From positions 186,001 through 250,000 of the forward strand of contig NZ_BBYK01000039.1 in NCBI RefSeq assembly GCF_001570365.1: a stretch of 64,000 nt of DNA. The letters are read 5' to 3'. The notes under the pieces were generated by a model. That model saw only the letters and a list, made by a program, of their open reading frames with translations, searched no databases and was not told the origin of the DNA. The DNA is from Microtetraspora fusca. Lineage in GTDB: Bacteria > Actinomycetota > Actinomycetes > Streptosporangiales > Streptosporangiaceae. Shown here piece by piece: positions 42,084 through 52,184 of this stretch. Position 1 is the stretch's first letter. Each line of letters begins with the position of its first letter. The position numbers and the translations under genes were made by a program.

Positions 42084-44258
42084 TCAGAGGGAGCCCGCCG
42101 GTGACTGCGCCCCGGCGAGACGCGCGTACAGGCCGTCCGCGCGGATCAGCGCATCGTGCGCGCCGCTCTCGACGATCCGGCCGCCGTCCAGCACCAGGAT
42201 CAGGTCGGCGTCCCTGACCGTGCTCAGCCGGTGGGCGATCACGATGCGCGTCTGGGAAAGGGCTCCGAGGTTCCCGCTCAGCGCCGCCTCGGTGTCCGTG
42301 TCGAGGTGGCTGGTCGCCTCATCCAGCAGCAGGATCTCCGGCCGGGCCAGGATCGCCCTGGCCAGGGCGATGCGCTGGCGCTGACCGCCGGACACGCCCG
42401 CGCCCTCGGTCAGCAGCGTGTGGTACCCCATGGGCATGGCGGCGATGTCGTCGTGAACGCAGGCCAGCCGGGCGGCCGCCTCCACCTCGCGGGGTGAGGC
42501 GGCCGGGCTTCCCAGAGCGATGTTGTCCGCGATCGAGCCGGTGAACAGGGCGGGCTCCTGGGTGACCACCCCGAAGCGGCGCCGCCCCGGATCCAGGCGG
42601 GACACCGGCACACCGTCGTAAAGGATCTCGCCCTCGACCGGCGGCAGCAGCCCGAGCAGGAGCCGCGCGAGCGTGGTCTTGCCGGAGCCGGACCTGCCGA
42701 CCAGCGCGACCTTCTGCCCGCGGACGACGCGCAGGTCGATCCCGCGGACGATCCACGGGCTCTCCGGCGCGTACCGGAAGCCGACCGACCTCATCTCGAT
42801 CGCGATCCGCCGCTCTCCCCCACCACGAGCAGAGGATTCGGGAGCCTCGCCTGTGCCGTCCGCCGTCTCGGCGGGGCCGGGCTCGGGTTCGGTCTCCCAG
42901 ATGTCGGTGAGCCGCTCGGCCTGGGCGCGGGCCGTCTGCAGGCCCCGCAGGCTGCTGGTCAGCGAGGCCAGCGGCGCCAGAGCGGCCGCCGCCAGAGCCA
43001 GCACGCCGAGCATGGCACCCGCCGTGAGCCGATGGTCCACCACCTGCCACGCCCCCGCCCACAGGAGCGCCAGCGGGGTGGCGAACCTCAGCGCCCCCAG
43101 CACGCTGTCCTGAACCCCCTGGGCGAACGCGCTTCGCCGTACCTGCCGCGTCTGGACGCTCAGCAGACGCGTCCAGCGGTCCAGAACCTGGGGTTCCGCT
43201 CCGGACGACTTGATCGTCTCGATGCCCTTGACCGACTCGATGAGCTGACCCTGCGCGTCGTTGCGCGCCTCCTGCTCGCGGTGGACCAGGTCGCGGATCC
43301 GTTGCCGGGTGAGCAGGAGCACGAGGAACTGGGCCGCCGCGAGGGCGGCGAGCACCGCGCCGAGCAGCGGCGACCGCGCGGCGACCGCGACGAGATAACC
43401 GATGGCCAGCGGGCCGTCGAGCAGGGCGGAGAGCACCTGGCCGGTGAGGATGTCCCGCAGCAGACCGGCTCCGCTGATCCGTGCGACGAGGTCGGCGGAG
43501 CCCCTGTGGGCGAAGAAGCGGAACGGAAGGGCGAGCAGCCGCCGGGCCAGCTCGTCGAGCAGTGCGGTGTCGGCCCGCGCCCGCAGCACGACCAGGGCCC
43601 AGGCCCGCAGCCCTCCGGCCGCGAGGTGGGCGACCGCCGCCACGGCCGCGGCCAGCCCCAGCAGCGGGAGCAGGCCGATCTCCTCGCGCCCCAGCACCCG
43701 GTCCACCACGCCCTCGGTGGCGGCGGGCAAAACGAGCCCGAGTCCCTGCAGGACCAGGCTGAGCAGCACCAGGACGGCCAGGATGCCCCGGTGGCTCAGC
43801 ACGCCGAAGCGGACGTAGCGCGACCACCAGGATCGCCGCTCGTCGAATCGTCCCCGCTGGAAATCAGGACCGGGAGCGAAGGTGAGGACCACACCGCTGT
43901 AGTCCCGGCTGAACTCCTCCCAGGAGAGTCTCAGCCGTCCGATCCCCGGGTCCACGATGGTGACCCGCTCCTTCGCCGCACGCTCCACCACCACGAAGTG
44001 CCTGGCCCGCCAGTGGGCGACGGCGGGCAGGGGGATCTCGGGCACGTGCGCCGCCCGCAGGGACAGCGCACGGGTGGTCAGGCCGCGGGCCCGCGCCACG
44101 CGTACCAGGGTGAGCGCGCTCACGCCGTCCCGGCCCACGCCCATCTCCCCGGCCAGGGTGCGCACGGAGATGTGGTGTCCGTGCGCGCCGAGGACCATCG
44201 CGAGGCAGGCGGCCCCGCATTCGACCAAGCTGTGCTGGAGTATGACTGGAAGCCGCAT
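42084..44258 (-). CDS. peptidase-containing ABC exporter (PCAT, C39 type)
   Basis: The 724-residue protein combines a C39 Cys peptidase (about 1-135: VILQHSLVECGAACLAMVLG with Gln8 and Cys14, His in WRARHFVVVE, Asp in IVDPGIGRL), six membrane helices (about 155-430) and an ABC ATPase with Walker A GRSGSGKTTLARLL, signature GVSGGQRQRIALARAI and Walker B ILLLDEATSHLD. PCATs cut double-glycine leaders and export the core. It lies 84 bases upstream of a peptide ending its leader in GG. It follows the TetR gene by 66 bases. Confidence 0.95.
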   Translation of the reverse strand: MRLPVILQHSLVECGAACLAMVLGAHGHHISVRTLAGEMGVGRDGVSALTLVRVARARGLTTRALSLRAAHVPEIPLPAVAHWRARHFVVVERAAKERVTIVDPGIGRLRLSWEEFSRDYSGVVLTFAPGPDFQRGRFDERRSWWSRYVRFGVLSHRGILAVLVLLSLVLQGLGLVLPAATEGVVDRVLGREEIGLLPLLGLAAAVAAVAHLAAGGLRAWALVVLRARADTALLDELARRLLALPFRFFAHRGSADLVARISGAGLLRDILTGQVLSALLDGPLAIGYLVAVAARSPLLGAVLAALAAAQFLVLLLTRQRIRDLVHREQEARNDAQGQLIESVKGIETIKSSGAEPQVLDRWTRLLSVQTRQVRRSAFAQGVQDSVLGALRFATPLALLWAGAWQVVDHRLTAGAMLGVLALAAAALAPLASLTSSLRGLQTARAQAERLTDIWETEPEPGPAETADGTGEAPESSARGGGERRIAIEMRSVGFRYAPESPWIVRGIDLRVVRGQKVALVGRSGSGKTTLARLLLGLLPPVEGEILYDGVPVSRLDPGRRRFGVVTQEPALFTGSIADNIALGSPAASPREVEAAARLACVHDDIAAMPMGYHTLLTEGAGVSGGQRQRIALARAILARPEILLLDEATSHLDTDTEAALSGNLGALSQTRIVIAHRLSTVRDADLILVLDGGRIVESGAHDALIRADGLYARLAGAQSPAGSL

Positions 44259-44324
44259 GGAGCGGTAGTCTCCGGCCCTCCGCTTAGAACCCGGTTGTGA
44301 GTGACAAGGGGAGCCCGCCGGAGA

Positions 44325-44981
44325 TCAGGCGCGCAGTTCTCGTACGACGTCGATGAAGTCGCGGGCCACGCCGCGCACGCCCGGCAGGTTCGACAGGGCG
44401 ACCAGCCGGTCGACCAGCGGGACGGTCCGGTCGACCAGCCGGTACGTCCGCTCGCACCCCGGCGAGGTGTCGTGCACCCAGAACAGCACCACGCCCATCG
44501 ACAGCAGCCAGAGCAGCTCCGGCAGCTCGGCCCGCAGCTCGGAGTCGATCCGGTCGGCGGAGCCCTCCACCACCTCGCGGTAGATGGCGATCGCCGACTC
44601 TCGGGCGGGCGCGGAATCGGCACTGAAGGGGCTGAGCGGGTTGCTCGGTTCGGCCGCGTGCTTGAAGAACTTGGCCGCGAACTCGTGGTACGGCTCCGAC
44701 ACGCGGACCCACGCCCGCAGCACACCGCTCAGGCGGGTCCCGAACGACGTCTCGATCGCGAGCAACTCCCGGCACGCGGCCTCGTGCTCGCCCTGCGCCC
44801 GGTCGTAGTACGCCTGGATGAGCTGTTCCTTGGACGAGAAGTAGTAGTAGGCGTTCCCGACCGAGACACCCGCCTCCGAGGCGATCGCCCGCATCGTCGT
44901 CGCCTCGAACCCCCGCTCCTTGAACAGCCGAAGGGCGGTCGCGACGATCCGCTCCCGTGTCTTCTCGGCCACGGTGGTCAC
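44325..44981 (-). CDS. TetR-family regulator at the head of the RiPP operon
   Basis: The 218-residue protein starts at GTG 44981 behind GGGGGA. It has a TetR helix-turn-helix (ERIVATALRLFKERGFEATT, VSVGNAYYYFSSKEQLIQAY) and a C-terminal ligand domain with two Trp-rich helices (LPELLWLLSMGVVLFWVHDT). It is the first gene on the minus strand before the PCAT gene and may be co-transcribed with it and control the peptide cluster. That link is positional inference. Confidence 0.9.
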   Translation of the reverse strand: MTTVAEKTRERIVATALRLFKERGFEATTMRAIASEAGVSVGNAYYYFSSKEQLIQAYYDRAQGEHEAACRELLAIETSFGTRLSGVLRAWVRVSEPYHEFAAKFFKHAAEPSNPLSPFSADSAPARESAIAIYREVVEGSADRIDSELRAELPELLWLLSMGVVLFWVHDTSPGCERTYRLVDRTVPLVDRLVALSNLPGVRGVARDFIDVVRELRA

Positions 44982-45143
44982 TGTACGTCCCCCGCGCCCG
45001 CCGGGTCATATACGCGCCAGATGATCCGTACGAGGGGGCAAATTCCGCGCCACCCGCGAATGGCCGAACCCCTCGCGTGGGCATTGATCATCCTGGCGAA
45101 CTCCCCCGCCACCCGATCAAGGACTGAGCACCGGGGATGACGC

Positions 45144-45749
45144 ATGACTTCACGTCCCTCGTGGTGGGGACTCGTCAGGACGACCATGATCGTCCTGCTG
45201 TCCCAATCGGCCACACAGGTAATACCGCTGACCGCCGCCAACGCGCGGTACGTCTCCTCGGCGGTCGCCCTGCCGGTACGGCTGCCACCCGCGCGGACGC
45301 TCGCGACCACGCCGCGCGGAAACGCCGCGACGTCGATCAGCGCCGCCGCCCGGCTCGAACACGCCGGGGCGATGCGGCAGCTCCTCGCCGCGGGGTTGCG
45401 CTGGAGATCGTCGGGCCGCTGCACCGACCGCACCAACCCGACCTGCACATCCCTGGACGGCGTCCGGTACGGCACGCTCGCCCAGGCGATCGAGCTCAAG
45501 CGGCGCAGCGACTGCCGGATCGTCGTCACCGGCGGCACCGAGGTCGGCCACACCCGCGGCCGCTACAGCCACGAGAACGGCTACAAGATCGACGTGGCCC
45601 ACAACCCGTGCATCGACGCGTACGTGACCAAGACGTTCGACTACTGGACGACACGCGGGGACGGGGCGCGGATGTACCGCCCGGAGGCTGCCTCGGACAC
45701 CATCGTGTACGCGGACGAGGACAACCACTGGGACATCCTCTTCCGTTAG
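45144..45749 (+). CDS. secreted M15-like (DD-peptidase fold) protein
   Basis: The 201-residue protein starts at ATG 45144 behind GGGGATG. A signal-like helix (about residues 8-30) is followed by a domain with LEHAGAMRQLLAAGLRWRSS, CTDRTNPTCTSLDGVRYGTL, IVVTGGTEVGHTRGRYSHEN and GYKIDVAH. The SHENGYKID text matches the SxHxxGxxxD metal site of M15 peptidases and HWDI near the end resembles the HWHI motif, with Asp replacing the second His. It may cleave peptidoglycan or bind it. It stands alone between divergent or convergent clusters. Confidence 0.75.
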   Translation: MTSRPSWWGLVRTTMIVLLSQSATQVIPLTAANARYVSSAVALPVRLPPARTLATTPRGNAATSISAAARLEHAGAMRQLLAAGLRWRSSGRCTDRTNPTCTSLDGVRYGTLAQAIELKRRSDCRIVVTGGTEVGHTRGRYSHENGYKIDVAHNPCIDAYVTKTFDYWTTRGDGARMYRPEAASDTIVYADEDNHWDILFR

Positions 45750-45853
45750 AGGCCCCGTTCGGCGCGCGACCCGCCGGGCACCCAGGTCATGGTGTGGGAA
45801 CGGCCAGGCCGCCCCGACCGGCCGGCGGCTCCGGACGCCGGAAGACATGAGGA

Positions 45854-45891
45854 GGGCCCGGCGCGGAAGCGGTGGCTTCCGCGCCGGGCCC
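45854..45891 (-). terminator. terminator of the ask-asd operon
   Basis: A perfect 17-bp stem (GGGCCCGGCGCGGAAGC with GCTTCCGCGCCGGGCCC) with loop GGTG lies 16 bases past the asd stop. It is among the strongest hairpins of the window and may also stop transcription from the opposite side. Confidence 0.85.
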
Positions 45892-45906
45892 GACAGGTCA
45901 GGCGGA

Positions 45907-46977
45907 TCAGGCCGTGAACTCGGCCGCGATCAGCTCGGCGATCTCGGCGGCGTTCAGCGCCGCCCCCTTGCGCAGGTTGTCGCCGCAGACGAACAGATCC
46001 AGCGTGTTGGGGAAGTCGAGCGCCTGGCGGATCCGGCCGACGTAGGTCGGGTCCGTGCCGACGACGTCCACCGGCGTGGGCCAGACACCGTTCTCCGGGT
46101 CGTCCATCAGGACGACCGTGGGCGCGGCCTCCAGCACGCGGTGCGCGTCCGCCACGGTGATCTCGCGCTCGAAGGTCGCGTGGACGGCCAGCGAGTGCGT
46201 GGTGACCACCGGGACCCGGACACAGGTCGCCGAGACCTTGAGGTCCGGGATGCCGAGGATCTTGCGGGACTCGTTGCGGAGCTTGAGCTCCTCCGACGCC
46301 CAGCCGTCCTCCTTGAGCGACCCGGCCCACGGCACGACGTTGAACGCGATCGGCGCGGGGAACGGAGACTCCGCGTCGCCCAGCTTGTTCTGCAGGGTCT
46401 TGCGTACGTCACCGGCGGTCTGGCCGACCGTGCGATCCCCCGACAGCGCCTCGATCTCGTCGTACAGCCGCGCCGAGCCGGCCACGCCCGCCCCGGACAC
46501 CGCCTGGTACGACGCCACGACCAGCTCGCGCAGGCCGTACTCGCTGTGCAGGGCGCCCATGGCGGCCATCATCGACAGGGTCGTGCAGTTGGGGGTGGAG
46601 ACGATGCCGAGCGGCCGGTTCCGCGCGTCGCCGGGGTTGACCTCCGGCACCACCAGCGGCACCTGCGGGTTCATCCGGAACGTGCCCGACTTGTCGATCG
46701 CGATCGCGCCGCGCTGGGCCGCCACCGGCACCCACTCGGCCGACACCTCGTCCGGCACGTCGAAGATGGCGATGTCGACGCCGTCGAACACCTCGGGGGC
46801 CAGCGCCTGGACGACGACATCCTCGCCGCGCACCGGCAGCAGCCGGCCCGCCGAGCGGGCGGACGCGACGAGGCGGATCTCGCCGTAGATGTCCTCCCGG
46901 TTGGAGATGATGTCCCGCATCACGGTGCCCACGGCACCGGTGGCGCCGACGAGCGCGAGGGTGGGCTTGCGACTCAT
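45907..46977 (-). CDS. asd: aspartate-semialdehyde dehydrogenase
   Basis: The 356-residue enzyme reduces aspartyl phosphate to aspartate semialdehyde for lysine, threonine, methionine and diaminopimelate synthesis. It has the NADP loop [11 protein letters not shown] (about 5-15), [11 protein letters not shown]-type active-site Cys ([20 protein letters not shown]), AVSGAGVAG, and [20 protein letters not shown] (active-site His). Its ATG overlaps the ask stop (ATGA), so the two are translationally coupled. Confidence 0.97.
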   Translation of the reverse strand: MSRKPTLALVGATGAVGTVMRDIISNREDIYGEIRLVASARSAGRLLPVRGEDVVVQALAPEVFDGVDIAIFDVPDEVSAEWVPVAAQRGAIAIDKSGTFRMNPQVPLVVPEVNPGDARNRPLGIVSTPNCTTLSMMAAMGALHSEYGLRELVVASYQAVSGAGVAGSARLYDEIEALSGDRTVGQTAGDVRKTLQNKLGDAESPFPAPIAFNVVPWAGSLKEDGWASEELKLRNESRKILGIPDLKVSATCVRVPVVTTHSLAVHATFEREITVADAHRVLEAAPTVVLMDDPENGVWPTPVDVVGTDPTYVGRIRQALDFPNTLDLFVCGDNLRKGAALNAAEIAELIAAEFTA

Positions 46978-48248
46978 CGGCCGGTACCTCCGTAAACGAC
47001 TGCCTCGACTTCGTCGGCGTCCAGGTCGAACGCCCGGTGTGCGGCGTTGACGGCCGCGTCCACATCGTCCTCGTCGACGACCACCGAGATGCGGATCTCG
47101 GACGTGGAGATCATTTCGATGTTGACACCCGCGTCGGCCAGCGCGCCGAAGAACTTCGCCGTGACGCCGGGGTGCGAGCGCATGCCCGCGCCGATCAGCG
47201 AGACCTTGCCGATGCGGTCGTCGAACAGCAGCGAGTCGAACACGACCTTGCTCTGGATCTTCTTGAGCGCGGTGAGCGCCGTCTGCGCGTCGTTCGTCGG
47301 AAGCGTGAAGGAGATGTCCGTACGCCCCGTCGCCGCGGCCGACACGTTCTGCACGATCATGTCGATGTTGATCTCGGCGTCGGCCAGCGTATTGAAGATG
47401 GCGGCAGCCTCTCCGATCTTGTCGGGCACGCCGACAACGGTGATCTTGGCCTCGCTCCGGTCGTGCGCGACGCCGGAGATGATGGGCTGCTCCATCTCGG
47501 TTCCTTCGGTCTTGGGGTCAGTGAAGACCCACGTGCCTTCCTTGGTGCTGAACGAGCTTCTGACGTGGATCGGGAGCCGGTACTTGCGGGCGTACTCCAC
47601 GCAGCGCAGATGCAGGATCTTGGCTCCGCAGGCCGCCATCTCCAGCGTCTCCTCGAAGGAGAGCCGGGGGATCTGCCGGGCCGTCGGGACGATGCGCGGG
47701 TCGGCCGTGAAGATGCCGTCCACGTCTGTGTAGATCTCGCAGACGTCGGCCTCGAGCGCGGCGGCGACGGCGACCGCCGTGGTGTCGGACCCGCCGCGGC
47801 CGAGCGTCGTTATGTCCTTGGTGTCCTGCGACACTCCCTGGAAACCGGCGACGATCGCGATCTGACCGAGATCGAGGGCCTCCTGTATGCGGCCGGGCGT
47901 CACGTCGATGATGCGCGCCCTGCCGTGCGTGGAGTCGGTGATCACGCCGGCCTGCGAGCCGGTGAAGCTCCTGGCCTCGTGGCCCAGGTTCGCGATCGCC
48001 ATCGCCAGCAGCGCCATCGAGATGCGCTCGCCGGACGTCAGCAGCATGTCCAGCTCGCGTCCCGGAGGCAGCGGGGACACCTGCTTGGCCAGATCGAGGA
48101 GCTCGTCGGTGGTGTCGCCCATCGCAGAGACGATCACCACGACGTCGTTGCCGGCTTTTTTCGTCGCGACGATCCGCTGCGCCACCCGCTTGATGCAGGA
48201 CGCGTCGGCGACGGACGAACCACCGTACTTTTGGACAACGAGCGCCAC
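46974..48248 (-). CDS. ask: aspartokinase (alpha subunit; internal start for beta)
   Basis: The 424-residue enzyme phosphorylates aspartate. Kinase motifs are [12 protein letters not shown] at the start, [15 protein letters not shown] and [20 protein letters not shown]. Two ACT domains in the C-terminal third ([20 protein letters not shown] and [20 protein letters not shown]) bind Lys/Thr for feedback control. An in-frame ATG at 47495 (Met252), preceded by GAAGGA, matches the internal start that yields the beta subunit in Corynebacterium and other actinobacteria. A possible -10 TAGACT lies near 48282 upstream. Confidence 0.97.
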   Translation of the reverse strand: MALVVQKYGGSSVADASCIKRVAQRIVATKKAGNDVVVIVSAMGDTTDELLDLAKQVSPLPPGRELDMLLTSGERISMALLAMAIANLGHEARSFTGSQAGVITDSTHGRARIIDVTPGRIQEALDLGQIAIVAGFQGVSQDTKDITTLGRGGSDTTAVAVAAALEADVCEIYTDVDGIFTADPRIVPTARQIPRLSFEETLEMAACGAKILHLRCVEYARKYRLPIHVRSSFSTKEGTWVFTDPKTEGTEMEQPIISGVAHDRSEAKITVVGVPDKIGEAAAIFNTLADAEINIDMIVQNVSAAATGRTDISFTLPTNDAQTALTALKKIQSKVVFDSLLFDDRIGKVSLIGAGMRSHPGVTAKFFGALADAGVNIEMISTSEIRISVVVDEDDVDAAVNAAHRAFDLDADEVEAVVYGGTGR

Positions 48249-48375
48249 TGGAACTCTCCGAACGAATCAGGACGTGGAGCTCACAGTCTACTGGGGGGTC
48301 TCACCAGCCCGACGGGACATGCTCACCATGTGGGACGATCCGTGAGACACCCCGCCGGGGCGGCCGTCCGCGCCG

Positions 48376-48906
48376 TCAGACGACGGTGCTCTCCTCCACC
48401 ACGTCGAGCCGGGTGTGCGCGACCAGCGCGTGCAGCGCGCGCAGCGCCGCCCCCGCGTGGTTGCCCCAGGTGTTGAAGTAGGAGTACTGCCACCACCACA
48501 GCGCCTCGGACGGGCGGCCCGCGCGGTGGTGCCGCAGCCCGTGCAGCAGGTCCGCCGCCACCGCCGCCAGGTCGTCCGACAGCCGGTACGGCGTGACCGC
48601 GGTGTCCTTGTACGGATCGAACACCTCGGCGTAGTCGTCCACCGGCCCGAGCCGGGCGGCCAGCGCCGTACGGAGGGGATCGACGTCGGGGTCCTCGCTG
48701 AGCACCGGCTCGACGTTGCCCTGCAGGATGACGTCCTGCATCGCCCCGAGCTGGGTGCCCGCCAGGCTGACCTGGGCCACCTCGACGAGCAGCAGCGGCA
48801 GGATGGCGTCGCCGCCCTCGCCGCCGGCCAGCCGGGTCAGGCCGTCGAGATAGTTCTGCGCGTGCCCCGCGATCCGTTCCGCCAGGGCGGCCCACTCATC
48901 AGACAT
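48376..48906 (-). CDS. DUF5063 protein in the recR-ask interval
   Basis: The 176-residue protein starts at ATG 48906, eight bases inside recR. It contains [57 protein letters not shown] and a Trp/Tyr-rich stretch [20 protein letters not shown]. It matches DUF5063, a conserved actinobacterial gene always found between recR and ask. It is soluble; function is unknown, but the coupling to recR hints at a nucleic-acid or replication-linked role. Confidence 0.87.
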   Translation of the reverse strand: MSDEWAALAERIAGHAQNYLDGLTRLAGGEGGDAILPLLLVEVAQVSLAGTQLGAMQDVILQGNVEPVLSEDPDVDPLRTALAARLGPVDDYAEVFDPYKDTAVTPYRLSDDLAAVAADLLHGLRHHRAGRPSEALWWWQYSYFNTWGNHAGAALRALHALVAHTRLDVVEESTVV

Positions 48907-49498
48907 CCAGCAGCCTCCGTCCTTCGAAAGCGCGGCCCAAGGTGACCTCGTCGGCGTATTCGAGGTCACCGCCCACCGGCAGACCGCTGGCCAGTCGTGT
49001 CACTTTCAGACCCATGGGCTTGACGAGCCGGGCCAGGTAGGTGGCCGTGGCCTCGCCTTCGAGGTTCGGGTCGGTCGCGAGGATCAGCTCGGTGACCTGG
49101 CCGTCGGCGAGCCGTGTCATCAGCTCGCGGATCCGCAGGTCGTCGGGGCCGACCCCGTCGATCGGGCTGATCGCGCCGCCGAGCACGTGGTAGCGCCCGC
49201 GGAACTCGCGGGTCTTCTCGATCGCCACGACGTCCTTCGACTCCTCGACGACGCAGATGACGTGCGGATCCCGGCGCTGGTCGCGGCAGATCCGGCACTC
49301 CTCCTCCGCGGCGACGTTGCCGCAGACGCGGCAGAAGCGGACCCGCTCCTTGACCTCGAGCAGCGCGTGCGCCAGCCGTTTCACATCCGCCGGATCCGCC
49401 GCCAGCAGATGGAAGGCGATGCGCTGCGCGCTCTTGGGACCGACGCCGGGCAGCAGCCCCAGCTCGTCGATCAGATTCTGGACGACCCCCTCGTACAT
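48899..49498 (-). CDS. recR: recombination mediator protein RecR
   Basis: The 199-residue protein has a helix-hairpin-helix ([20 protein letters not shown]), a C4 zinc finger ([16 protein letters not shown]), and a Toprim domain ([60 protein letters not shown]). With RecF/RecO it loads RecA at single-stranded gaps. It follows ybaB by six bases and overlaps the DUF5063 gene. Confidence 0.97.
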   Translation of the reverse strand: MYEGVVQNLIDELGLLPGVGPKSAQRIAFHLLAADPADVKRLAHALLEVKERVRFCRVCGNVAAEEECRICRDQRRDPHVICVVEESKDVVAIEKTREFRGRYHVLGGAISPIDGVGPDDLRIRELMTRLADGQVTELILATDPNLEGEATATYLARLVKPMGLKVTRLASGLPVGGDLEYADEVTLGRAFEGRRLLDV

Positions 49499-49504
49499 GA
49501 TCTT

Positions 49505-49852
49505 CTAGAACCCGGGCAGCTGGCCGAGCCCGCCTCCGAGCCCCTGCGCCAGCGGACCGAGCTTCTCCTGCTGCAGCTCGGCGGCCGCGCGTACCGCGTC
49601 TCGCACCGCGGCCAGCACCAGATCGGCGATCGTCTCCACGGTCTCCTCGGGGTCGTCCGCGTCCACGGCCTTGGGGCTGATCTTCAGTTCGAGCAGCTCA
49701 CCGCTGCCGTTGACCGTCGCGACCACCAGCCCGCCGCCCGCGGTCCCCTCGACCTCGGCGTCGCTGAGCTCCTGCTGGGCCGTGACGAGCTGCTGCTGCA
49801 TGAGCTGGGCCTGCTCCAGCAACTGCTGCAGGTTGACATCTCCAGGGTTCAC
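49505..49852 (-). CDS. YbaB/EbfC nucleoid-associated protein
   Basis: The 115-residue protein has the EbfC pattern: [77 protein letters not shown]. It forms dimeric tweezers that bind DNA. Position between dnaX and recR is conserved in most bacteria. The start is GTG 49852 or nearby. Confidence 0.95.
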   Translation of the reverse strand: MNPGDVNLQQLLEQAQLMQQQLVTAQQELSDAEVEGTAGGGLVVATVNGSGELLELKISPKAVDADDPEETVETIADLVLAAVRDAVRAAAELQQEKLGPLAQGLGGGLGQLPGF

Positions 49853-49978
49853 GTTCGTGCGCTCCTCGGCATCCAGCGACTTGTCGTCGCGACGAGCCTA
49901 CGGCGTTTGCCGCGGATCTGATACCGGAGCATGTACGTGTTCCGGGTAAACGCACCCCAGCAAGGCGGTGCGGGGCTC

Positions 49979-52138
49979 TCAGGAGTGGTCGATTTCCTCA
50001 ATGACACGGCCACCCAGCTCGCGCTGGATGAGCGCCATCCCGGTGAGCTCGTCCCCGTCGGCGTCCGCGTCGTTGAGCGGGTCGACGTCGTCCGTCACCT
50101 GATCGGGCGGCGCGGCCCGCTTGGGCACCGCTTCCGGCCACGCCTGGCGCGGGCCCGACTGGGCCGCGGCCCTGGCCGCCGACCTCGCCGCCGCCAGCCC
50201 CGGGCTGGGCGCGGAGCCGCGCGAGCCGCCCGACCCCGCCGGCGGATGGCCGTCGTCCTCGTCCGAGGGCGCGTCCGGCCACGACTCGTCGGTCGTCTGC
50301 CCCGCGCCCGCGCTCCCGCCGCCGGTCTCGGGACCGCTCGCGGGCGCCGCCGTCTCCGTAGGCGTACGCGGCTCGGCGGTGGACGGCCGGGACTGCCCCT
50401 CGGCCTTAGCGGCCGCCCGTGGGCCCGCGTCGGCGGTGCCATTCGCTCTGGAGGGGGCGGCGGAGCCGCGCGCGGCGGGACCGGCGGCGGCCGGGCCGGA
50501 GCTCCCGACGACCACGTCGACCCGCCAGGTGCCGCCCAGCACGTCACTGAGCGCCGCGGCGACCACCTCGTCGCGCTTGCCCTTGAGGAACCCCTGCACG
50601 TCGCCGGGCTTCTCGAAGCCGACGGTCACCATGTTGCCGTCCACGCCGAGGAGCCGGCCCTGCGCGTTGACGATCATCCAGGCGACGCGCTGCCTGTTCT
50701 TGATCGCGTCGAGGACCCTGGGCCACGCCTGCTGCACCGGCCCTCCCACGGCCGCCGCTGCCGGTGCGGCGGAGGCGGTGTCGTCCCGCGGGGGCGTGCT
50801 CGCCGCTCCCGGCCGCGCCGGGGTGGGCCAGTCGTCCTGCGGATCGGGCGCGGGAGCCGTACGCGCGGGCGCGGACACAGGGGCCGCGGGAGCCGCCGGG
50901 ACGGCGGGAGCCGGTGCGGCCGCCGGGGGCGGCTGCGGAGCGGGGACCGCGACGCCGGGCACCGGGGCGGCCAGGCCCGGCACGCCGCCGCGTTCGAGGC
51001 GTTCGAGCCGCGCGAGCAGGGCGGCCTCGCCCTCCGCGGCGGCGGGCAGGAGCACGCGGGCGCACATCAGCTCGAGAAGCAGCCGCGGCGAGGCCGCGCC
51101 GCGCATCTCGGTCAGTCCGGTGTTGAAGACCTCGGCGGCGCGGGTCAGCTCCGCCGGGCCCATCGACGCCGCCTGCGTCTGGAGGCGCTCCAGCTCGTCG
51201 GCGGGCCGGTCGAGCAGGCCGTTGCCCGCCGCCTCGGGCACGTTGGCGAGGATGACCAGGTCGCGGAAGCGCTCCAGCAGGTCCATCGCGAACCGCCGGG
51301 GATCGTGACCGCCCTCGATGACCCGGTTGACCGCCTGGAACACCGCGGCGCCGTCCCGCTTGGCGAACGCCTCGACCACCTCGTCGAGCAGGTCGCCGTC
51401 GGTGTAGCCCAGCAGGGACACCGCGCGCTGGTAGGTGATCCCGGACTCGTCGGCGCCGGCCAGGAGCTGGTCGAGGATCGACAGCGAGTCACGGGCCGAG
51501 CCCGCGCCCGCGCGCACCACGAGCGGCAGCGCCGCCGGCTCGTACGGCACCGACTCGGAGTCGAGGATCTCCTCCATGAGCTGGCGCAACGTCGCCGGGG
51601 GCATCAGCCGGAAGGGATAGTGGTGGGTGCGGGACTTGATCGTCCCGATGACCTTCTCCGGCTCGGTCGTGGCGAAGACGAACTTGAGGTGCGGCGGGGG
51701 CTCCTCGACGAGTTTGAGCAGCGCGTTGAAACCCTCGCGGGTCACCATGTGCGCCTCGTCGATGATGTAGATCTTGTAGCGCGCCGAGACCGGCGCGAAG
51801 AACGCGCGCTCCCGCAGATCGCGGGCGTCGTCCACACCACCGTGCGACGCGGCGTCGATCTCGATGACGTCCAGGTGCCCGGGGCCGGTCGGGGCCAGGG
51901 CCACGCACGACTCGCACTCGCCGCAGGGGTCGGGCGTCGGGCCCTTCTCGCAGTTCAGCGAGCGGGCGAGGATGCGGGCGCTGGAGGTCTTACCGCAGCC
52001 GCGCGGACCGCTGAACAGAAAGGCATGGTTGATCCGCCCGCTCCGCAACGCCTGGCGCAGCGGCTCCGTGACGTGCTCCTGCCCCTTGACCTCGGCGAAC
52101 GTCCCGGGCCTGTACTTGCGGTACAGCGCAAGACTCAT
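49979..52138 (-). CDS. dnaX: DNA polymerase III subunits gamma and tau
   Basis: The 719-residue clamp-loader ATPase starts at ATG 52138 (MSLALYRKYRPGTFAEVKGQ). It has Walker A FSGPRGCGKTSSARIL (44-52), zinc ligands C63, C72, C75 and C78, Walker B IYIIDEAHMV and sensor 1 FATTEPEKVIGTIKSR. After about residue 390 comes a long Pro/Ala-rich linker, then a tau-like domain (QQAWPRVLDAIKNRQRVAWM) and an acidic end. It loads the beta clamp. The ffs RNA lies immediately upstream on the same strand. Confidence 0.97.
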   Translation of the reverse strand: MSLALYRKYRPGTFAEVKGQEHVTEPLRQALRSGRINHAFLFSGPRGCGKTSSARILARSLNCEKGPTPDPCGECESCVALAPTGPGHLDVIEIDAASHGGVDDARDLRERAFFAPVSARYKIYIIDEAHMVTREGFNALLKLVEEPPPHLKFVFATTEPEKVIGTIKSRTHHYPFRLMPPATLRQLMEEILDSESVPYEPAALPLVVRAGAGSARDSLSILDQLLAGADESGITYQRAVSLLGYTDGDLLDEVVEAFAKRDGAAVFQAVNRVIEGGHDPRRFAMDLLERFRDLVILANVPEAAGNGLLDRPADELERLQTQAASMGPAELTRAAEVFNTGLTEMRGAASPRLLLELMCARVLLPAAAEGEAALLARLERLERGGVPGLAAPVPGVAVPAPQPPPAAAPAPAVPAAPAAPVSAPARTAPAPDPQDDWPTPARPGAASTPPRDDTASAAPAAAAVGGPVQQAWPRVLDAIKNRQRVAWMIVNAQGRLLGVDGNMVTVGFEKPGDVQGFLKGKRDEVVAAALSDVLGGTWRVDVVVGSSGPAAAGPAARGSAAPSRANGTADAGPRAAAKAEGQSRPSTAEPRTPTETAAPASGPETGGGSAGAGQTTDESWPDAPSDEDDGHPPAGSGGSRGSAPSPGLAAARSAARAAAQSGPRQAWPEAVPKRAAPPDQVTDDVDPLNDADADGDELTGMALIQRELGGRVIEEIDHS

Positions 52139-52184
52139 GCCGTCTCCTCGGGGGGTCGACCCGGCCGGCGGTTCCCTAAACTCA

